The notes under the pieces are model-generated. The model was not told where the DNA came from. It made no database searches and saw only the letters and a program-made list of their open reading frames with translations. 9,951 nt of DNA from Thermoplasmata archaeon. GTDB taxonomy: Archaea; Thermoplasmatota; DAOVMN01. Each line of letters begins with the position of its first letter. Positions within the stretch are counted from its first letter, which is position 1. Both the position numbers and the translations under genes were made by a program. The stretch covers positions 1 through 9,951 of the forward strand of contig DAOVMN010000050.1 of assembly GCA_030630685.1 (NCBI GenBank), in the 5' to 3' direction. Below are positions 5,142-9,951 of this stretch, piece after piece.

Positions 5142-6422
5142 ATGATGTTAGAGGAATACAATTTTCACTGGCGGGAAGGCTACAAATCCGGTTACGAGAT
5201 AAAGAGAGACATTTACACAAAGGTAGAGAAATCCGCACAAAAGCGAAGGATTACAGTAATTACAGGTACAAGAAGGGTGGGGAAAACCACACTCATGAGG
5301 CAGATCATCGACTCACTGACTGAGAAAGGGATTTCAAGGCACAACATCCTCTACTTCTCATTCGATGAGGAGCAGCCGGAGATCAGGAGAATAATAAAAG
5401 ACTATGAGAGCAGAATCGGAAAAGAGATTGCGTTCTCCGATGAGAAATACTTCATATTCCTTGATGAGATTCAGAAACTGAAGGGCTGGCATGAGCAGAT
5501 AAAATACTTCTATGACTTCTATAAAAACATAAAGTTATTCATCTCTGGTTCGGCTTCTCTTTTTATAAGGGAAGGGGTGAGAGAGAGTCTTGCAGGCCGC
5601 ATCCGGGAATTCTATCTTGGTCCCCTCCGTTTCAGAGAGTACCTGAAGTTTAGAGGGAAAGGGGAGATGGCAGATAAACCTGAAATGTTTCGCACATCCC
5701 TTGAGACGGAGTTCGAGAGATATATCATAAGGCAGTACATCGAGATCGTGGATGAGAATGAAGAGGAGGTAAGGGATTATGTGAGAAGCATCATTGAGAA
5801 GGTAATATTCATCGACATCCCTTACATATTCAGAGTGGAGAACCCGCACCTGCTCATGAAGATTGTAAGCATTATCGCTTCAAACCCTGGCATGCTCGTG
5901 GAATACTCCTCACTCTCACGGAGCATCGGGAACGGCGAGACAATAAGCAGGGTCAGGGCATCACGATACATTCATTACCTTGAGGAATCCTATCTTCTGA
6001 AACTGGGCTACAACTACTCAAGAAGTGCTGTTGTGAGTGAAAGGAAACTGAAGAAGGCTTATCTTTCCAATCCCTCGCTCAGCATGATATCCACTATTGC
6101 GCCGGACCAGGGAAAGCTGGTGGAACAGAGTTTCTTCCTTAACATGAACGCTCAATTCTTCTGGAGAACCCCTCAGAAGGATGAGGTGGACATGGTCATC
6201 GAGACCCCTGACCGCCCACTGCCGGTGGAGGTGAAGTATCAGAACACAATCGTGAAGAAGGATGCAAAACCACTCATAAAATTCATGAAAAAGCACGGTG
6301 CAACAAAAGGGATTATTATCACAAAGAACCATGGTGGGACAATGGAGGGGGAGTACGGCACAATCACACAGATTGAGGCATGGAGAATGGCACTGCAGGA
6401 AGGAGTGACTCGGGACGAATGA
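5142..6422 (+). CDS. AAA ATPase with DUF4143 C-terminal domain (AAA_14/archaeal ATPase family)
   Basis: A protein of 426 residues. The N-terminal AAA_14-type domain has Walker A GTRRVGKTT at 42-50, Walker B with preceding hydrophobics FIFLDEI at 104-110 (D108, E109), a sensor-1-like FISGSAS at 133-139 and an SLAGR motif with R153 as a likely arginine finger. A middle winged-helix-like region covers about 200-300. The C-terminal DUF4143 part has PD-(D/E)xK-like positions: E328, EVD at 348-350 and VEVKY at 362-366. These residues suggest a nuclease-related fold that may or may not be active. The length is usual for the family. Members are very common in archaea, often patchily distributed, and their function is unsettled. 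ATG 5142 is followed by a second in-frame ATG at 5145. The gene is monocistronic, flanked by decayed surface-protein fragments and preceded by six tandem 33-bp repeats, a context that suggests an accessory cassette. Confidence 0.88.
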   Translation: MMLEEYNFHWREGYKSGYEIKRDIYTKVEKSAQKRRITVITGTRRVGKTTLMRQIIDSLTEKGISRHNILYFSFDEEQPEIRRIIKDYESRIGKEIAFSDEKYFIFLDEIQKLKGWHEQIKYFYDFYKNIKLFISGSASLFIREGVRESLAGRIREFYLGPLRFREYLKFRGKGEMADKPEMFRTSLETEFERYIIRQYIEIVDENEEEVRDYVRSIIEKVIFIDIPYIFRVENPHLLMKIVSIIASNPGMLVEYSSLSRSIGNGETISRVRASRYIHYLEESYLLKLGYNYSRSAVVSERKLKKAYLSNPSLSMISTIAPDQGKLVEQSFFLNMNAQFFWRTPQKDEVDMVIETPDRPLPVEVKYQNTIVKKDAKPLIKFMKKHGATKGIIITKNHGGTMEGEYGTITQIEAWRMALQEGVTRDE

Positions 6423-6529
6423 CCTTTCCGAACACAGCCCTCTCCCTTTGAGTACTGCTGGCGGGGGTTATGGAGATGTCCGGACCATTGATGTGGATGG
6501 TACGAACAAAACTCGTCTGACTGACAAAT

Positions 6530-6549
6530 CCACGGCCTGAAGGCCGGGG
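6530..6549 (+). other. Hairpin within the right PD40 fragment (possible IS200/IS605-type end)
   Basis: CGGCC 6533-6537 pairs with GGCCG 6542-6546 across a TGAA loop; after an A/G mismatch, CC 6530-6531 pairs with GG 6548-6549. The following stretch GGGCGTCCTCACCC resembles the one after the left hairpin. The loop supplies the in-frame stop that interrupts the fragment. It has the style of an IS200/IS605 right end, but no transposase gene is present. Confidence 0.35.
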
Positions 6550-6566
6550 CGTCCTCACCCCTTTCA

Positions 6567-6588
6567 AGTGATGTGTGTAAGGAGAAGA
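6567..6588 (+). repeat. 22-nt direct repeat, right copy
   Basis: Identical to 4882-4903 and in the same orientation, again encoding VMCVRRR in the frame of the local fragment. The copies diverge immediately after base 6588 and before base 6567. Together they bracket the 33-bp repeats, the ATPase gene and most of the right PD40 remnant. Confidence 0.85.
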
Positions 6589-6607
6589 AGGCATTCATTC
6601 CGGGAAT

Positions 6608-6618
6608 AATTATTTTTT
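6608..6618 (+). terminator. Possible T-rich terminator
   Basis: AATTATTTTTT at 6608-6618 ends in six T residues. It follows the dyad ATTCCGGGAAT at 6597-6607, which overlaps the TAA of the right PD40 remnant. This would suit an archaeal T-run terminator for the upstream unit, but it is only a sequence impression. Confidence 0.3.
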
Positions 6619-6663
6619 CCGTGGATTTCCGGGAATTAGAAGGATTCCCATGAACGAACAAAA

Positions 6664-6720
6664 GAGATATTAAGAAGAATGCAGAGGGGATTCACAAAAA
6701 GATTTTAAAATTAAGTGAGG
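6664..6720 (+). promoter_or_regulatory. Probable promoter and Shine-Dalgarno for the beta-helix surface protein
   Basis: AAGAGATATTAAG around 6662-6674 is a weak TATA candidate with a transcript start near 6695; TTTTAAAATT near 6703-6712 is closer to consensus but would start transcription at the ATG. GTGAGG at 6715-6720 is a good SD 7 nt before ATG 6728, which favours the first candidate and fixes the start codon. Confidence 0.4.
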
Positions 6721-6727
6721 AAACAAT

Positions 6728-9700
6728 ATGAATCGCACTTCAGTGTTCGAACTATGCTTTATTGCAGCCGGAGTTCTTATGCTGCTCTGTGTATTAGGGA
6801 GTAACGAATCCTCCGCTGAAACAATCACTGTGGATAAAAACGGCGGCGCAGATTATACGACGATCCAACCTGCTATTGAAAATTCTACTGATGGCGATTT
6901 AATTAAGATAATGCCTGGGCACTATTATGAAACCTTGGAAATTAACAACTCCATTTCGATGATTGGTGAAAATAGGGTTACAATATTTGGCAACAACTCA
7001 GATACGGATGTTATTACAATTAATGCGAATGATGTTCAAATAAAAAACATCTTTATACAAAATAGTTCCAACGGTGCTGGGATATATTCTCGAAACTTCA
7101 TTAATATATCAATACAAAATTGCTCTTTTAAAGACGTAGTTAGTGTGTTCAGCGGAGTTAATCTACGAAATGCAGACCATGCAGAAGTATTATTTTGTAA
7201 TTTTGAGAATGCCGGTGGAGTCCGAGTTCAATTTTCTGATGATGTAAATGTTGAACATTGTACTGTCAATGGTTGGTATGATAAGATTTATGTGACATAT
7301 TCAAACTATGCTATAATTTCTCGAAACACTGTCATCAATGCTTGTTATGGTATATCCATACTTCACGGATCCAATGGGTTAATTCAGTATAATCAGGTAT
7401 ATAATTGTGAAATTGGGATTCATGATTCCTATTCACGTTATTTACAAATTCATCACAATAACATTTACAATAATTCAGATCATGGACTAAAAGTGAAGAT
7501 TCATGAAGGTGACAATAGAGAGATTGTGAATGCTACTGAAAATTGGTGGGGTCATTCATCAGGACCTTATCATCCTGATAATAATTCCGATGGAGAAGGA
7601 AATAATGTATCTGATAACGTCGAATTTAACCCATGGCTTGAACAGGGATGGACTCCTGTTGATAGGGATTTATCCCTGCGTCTGAACACTGAACTGAGAG
7701 ATATCAAACCATCATCCCCATTTGAACTGAATTTTTCTGCCCTGAACTGCGGCACGGTCTCCGCCGGGAATGTCACACTTGAGGTATTCATTGATGGAAA
7801 TCTCTTCCACGCTGAAACATTGAACCTCTCAGCCAACTCCTCAAAGAACATTAGTACATCCCTCAATTTTTCAGAGAGCGGATGGCATCTGCTGAAGATT
7901 GTGATTGACCCTGAAAACAATCTGGAGGAATACGACGAATCCAACAACATAATCGTAAAGAGGGTATTTGTAGTGTGGAGGCACTACTTCAACCTTAGTA
8001 CTGACACCACACAAAATCAAGTCCTCCCCTCTCAATCCGCCACCTTATTCCTCAACATCACAAACACCGGCTGGGCCAACGACACCTATGCCATCGAAGC
8101 CGCCTTCCCAGAGAACTGGTTTGCCTACACACACCAGAACTTCATCACCATCCCGTCCAACCTCACCGATACCGTCACCATAATCGTGCTCGCCCCCGCC
8201 AATGCCCGGGCCGGCTTCGAAGCCCCGATCACCGTGACCGTTCACTCGGCAGGAAACACCTCCCTCAACAAAACGATCACCTTTACCGCTATTGTTCAGC
8301 AGGTTTATTCCTTTGCGTGGGAAATCGAATCGCCCGGGAGTTTCACACCGGACCACGAGAACACAGTAACCATCAGGATTCAGAATACCGGAAACGGACC
8401 GGACAACTTCACAGTAAACCTTACCTCACTGCCGGACCTCTGGCAGAGCCAGCCAGCGAATACTTCTTCAATTACCATTCCCGCCTTCTCCGCGGACACA
8501 GTGAAATTCTCGATTACGCCGCCTTACGGTGAACGGGCCGGGGATTACCGCCTCAATTTCTCGGTTCAATCAGAGGGCGGAGAACAGCAGAACCTCTCGG
8601 TTGCGGTTGAAATCGCCCCGCAATACTTACTGGATTACCTCGGGAAAACGGTAAAAACAGGAGAGCCCGGCGAGGCAGTGGAATTTCTGCTCACCCTCTA
8701 CAACACCGGAAACAAGGATGAAACAGTCTTTGTAACCGCCGAAGGGGCGGAGCCGGACAATAAGGTAATCGAAATTCCGTGGGGAGGAAATAGCAATCTT
8801 ACCGTCACACAGCAGATTCCGGGGAACGCTTTGCCCGGAGTGCTTTATTCTCAGATTACCTTGTTTTACGGACAGGGAAAAAACCTGACAATCCCGCTCA
8901 CAGTCACGGTTCTTGAATACCACCATCTCACAATCTCTGCCCCCGCCTCCGTTACCCCTGACCCGGGCACCACAGGAGCAGTGGGAATAATCCTTCACAA
9001 CACCGGGAATGTGGACGAGGAGGTTACTCTGAATTTCACGCAAATTCCGGGAATTGGTCTCGAACTTTCCAGAGCAAATAACATTACAATTCCAGCATTC
9101 GGCTCCGCCGCAGTCTGGATGAATATCACTGTGCCATACCAAAAAGAGTATGCCGGGAAGGAATTTGAGATAAAACTTCAAGCTGGGAATCTTTCCGCAG
9201 TGAACATCGGAGTAAGGGTTTCCCTGGAATACCATGAGATTCACCTTGAGTATCGCGGCTTTGTAAAATTCGAGGACGGAATAAACTATTATCTGGTTAG
9301 AGTAAAGAACAATGGCACCGCGGAGGAAATAGTTCTTTTGAAAGCCGCTGCCCCAGCCGGATGGGATGTCTCGTTCTCCCCGGGGGTTGTGGTCGTTCCT
9401 CCGGGTTCCTTCACCGACATCTCCATTGAGGTCAGGGCCCCGGAGGCGGTTCCGGCAGACTCCAGCCCGGAAATTATTGTGAGGGCGGATTACCTGAACT
9501 GCGAGAGAAATGGTATAAAGGAAACCATTACAATCGAGAACTCCCCACCCGTTGCTGGTTTTTCCGTAATTCCCGAGAAAGGAAGGGTAGTATTCAATGC
9601 CTCTGCCTCGTCGGACCCGGATGGTGAGATTGTGGAATACCAATGGGAGATTGGCGGGATGAATTTCTCAGGTCCCGTTGTATCGTATTCCTTTGCGGAG

Positions 9701-9951
9701 CCAGGAAAATACCAGGTAAAGTTGAGAGTTGTGGATAACCTCGGTAAAGCGGACGAGAGGGAGGAAACAGTGACAATCAAGAAGGAGAATTCCCTGAGGG
9801 CCCTTGAATCGGATTCCGGCGATGACAGTAGTTTCTTACTTTTAGGAGCGATTGCCGTGGTCATGCTGGGCGTAATAGTATTCATGTACTGGAAAATGCA
9901 CGAACAGGAGAATGCTTTGCTCTCAAAGATTATCGAGCTGGAATCCAAACA
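6728..9951 (+). CDS. Large secreted beta-helix/CARDB/Ig-like/PKD surface protein with membrane anchor (3' end outside window)
   Basis: One frame is open from ATG 6728 to the window edge, 1,074 codons without a stop. Residues 1-30 form a signal peptide (hydrophobic FIAAGVLMLLCVLG, cleavage likely after SSA). Residues 32-305 are a NosD-like right-handed beta-helix: it opens with GADYTTIQPAI and IMPGHYYE and closes with NWWGHSSGPYHP and FNPWL. A CARDB-like domain spans 314-416. Five Ig-like NEW3-type repeats of roughly 100 residues follow (418-523, 524-629, 630-729, 730-833, 834-937), the first four with an N(T)G turn. A PKD domain covers 938-1018 (SSDPDGEIVEYQWEI). A TM helix lies at about 1036-1057, then a charged cytoplasmic helix. 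Sequons are frequent, so glycosylation is likely. The protein is probably an exposed adhesin or carbohydrate-binding protein held in the membrane; its ligand is unknown. The beta-helix part is much more AT-rich than the rest. The stop must lie to the right. Confidence 0.85.
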   Translation, partial: MNRTSVFELCFIAAGVLMLLCVLGSNESSAETITVDKNGGADYTTIQPAIENSTDGDLIKIMPGHYYETLEINNSISMIGENRVTIFGNNSDTDVITINANDVQIKNIFIQNSSNGAGIYSRNFINISIQNCSFKDVVSVFSGVNLRNADHAEVLFCNFENAGGVRVQFSDDVNVEHCTVNGWYDKIYVTYSNYAIISRNTVINACYGISILHGSNGLIQYNQVYNCEIGIHDSYSRYLQIHHNNIYNNSDHGLKVKIHEGDNREIVNATENWWGHSSGPYHPDNNSDGEGNNVSDNVEFNPWLEQGWTPVDRDLSLRLNTELRDIKPSSPFELNFSALNCGTVSAGNVTLEVFIDGNLFHAETLNLSANSSKNISTSLNFSESGWHLLKIVIDPENNLEEYDESNNIIVKRVFVVWRHYFNLSTDTTQNQVLPSQSATLFLNITNTGWANDTYAIEAAFPENWFAYTHQNFITIPSNLTDTVTIIVLAPANARAGFEAPITVTVHSAGNTSLNKTITFTAIVQQVYSFAWEIESPGSFTPDHENTVTIRIQNTGNGPDNFTVNLTSLPDLWQSQPANTSSITIPAFSADTVKFSITPPYGERAGDYRLNFSVQSEGGEQQNLSVAVEIAPQYLLDYLGKTVKTGEPGEAVEFLLTLYNTGNKDETVFVTAEGAEPDNKVIEIPWGGNSNLTVTQQIPGNALPGVLYSQITLFYGQGKNLTIPLTVTVLEYHHLTISAPASVTPDPGTTGAVGIILHNTGNVDEEVTLNFTQIPGIGLELSRANNITIPAFGSAAVWMNITVPYQKEYAGKEFEIKLQAGNLSAVNIGVRVSLEYHEIHLEYRGFVKFEDGINYYLVRVKNNGTAEEIVLLKAAAPAGWDVSFSPGVVVVPPGSFTDISIEVRAPEAVPADSSPEIIVRADYLNCERNGIKETITIENSPPVAGFSVIPEKGRVVFNASASSDPDGEIVEYQWEIGGMNFSGPVVSYSFAEPGKYQVKLRVVDNLGKADEREETVTIKKENSLRALESDSGDDSSFLLLGAIAVVMLGVIVFMYWKMHEQENALLSKIIELESK

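Larger units (their letters stand above)
6423..6609 (+). pseudogene. PD40 surface-protein remnant (right fragment) interrupted by a stop
   Basis: Frame 1 is open from 6409 to a TGA at 6538-6540 and then continues in the same frame to TAA 6607-6609. Before the stop it reads GDVRTIDVDGTNKTRLTDK, a good match to the end of a TolB/PD40 blade. After the stop it reads VMCVRRRRHSFRE, whose first seven residues equal the C-terminal tail of the left fragment at 4529-4918. The TSP3 and TM portions expected between these two parts are missing, and a hairpin sequence sits at that spot. No start codon or SD fits a real gene. RLTD is the usual lead-in to an SPDG blade, which is how the left fragment begins, so the two fragments look like complementary pieces of one gene type. 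Alternatively the segment before the stop could be the tail of a lost TnpB. Confidence 0.5.

Noticed and set aside
6650..6673. Tiny frame MNEQKRY between the right remnant and the surface-protein gene
   Set aside because: Only seven codons, no SD, and no reason to think it is more than chance.
8627..9643. Minus-strand open frame of 338 codons opposite the surface-protein gene
   Set aside because: The plus strand carries an uninterrupted protein with clear Ig-like, PKD and TM features. The antisense translation is low in recognisable motifs and rich in Cys, Arg and Gly, as expected for a shadow of this codon usage.

Overview
The window looks archaeal and most likely euryarchaeal; a Thermoplasmata-like lineage is my best guess from gene style, but no rRNA or tRNA is present to confirm it. 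The evidence is two FlaJ/TadC-type membrane proteins followed by two small DRGQ-style pilin-like proteins, GGTGAT-type Shine-Dalgarno (SD) sequences, TATA-like promoters (one of them apparently leaderless), an archaeal-style AAA ATPase/DUF4143 protein, and large secreted beta-helix/CARDB/PKD surface proteins with a C-terminal membrane anchor. All recognisable genes are on the + strand.

Region 1 (1-2693) is the right end of a type IV pilus-like or Tad-like assembly operon. It holds the C-terminus of a first TadC/FlaJ-like platform protein, a complete second one with a long charged N-terminal extension, and two small single-TM pilin-like proteins. The genes overlap or nearly abut, so they are probably co-transcribed. 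The secretion ATPase would be expected to the left of the window.

Region 2 (2694-4522) starts with its own promoter. It carries a short-form D-3-phosphoglycerate dehydrogenase-like enzyme and, 16 nt later, a YycJ/WalJ-like metallo-beta-lactamase-fold hydrolase. The conserved N-terminus of the hydrolase can only be reached from a non-NTG start (ATC or ATT) placed behind a good SD.

Region 3 (4523-6727) is an accessory, rearranged patch. A DUF4143-type AAA ATPase gene sits behind six tandem copies of a 33-bp repeat with an inverted-repeat core and a TATA box placed for a leaderless transcript. It is flanked by two decayed fragments of a PD40 (TolB/WD40-like) surface-protein gene. The right fragment ends in a blade stretch (RLTD) that would naturally precede the blade (SPDG) beginning the left fragment. 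Both fragments carry a similar hairpin sequence at their broken edge, and both end with the same 22-nt sequence. This looks like duplication plus complementary deletion, possibly involving an IS200/IS605-type element. The mobile-element part is inference.

Region 4 (6728 to the right edge) is one continuous open frame of 1,074 codons with no stop. It encodes a secreted protein with a signal peptide, NosD-like beta-helix, CARDB domain, five Ig-like repeats, PKD domain, TM anchor and short cytoplasmic helix. Its beta-helix part is much more AT-rich than the rest, which suggests a mosaic gene.

No CRISPR array, tRNA, rRNA or complete transposase was seen.
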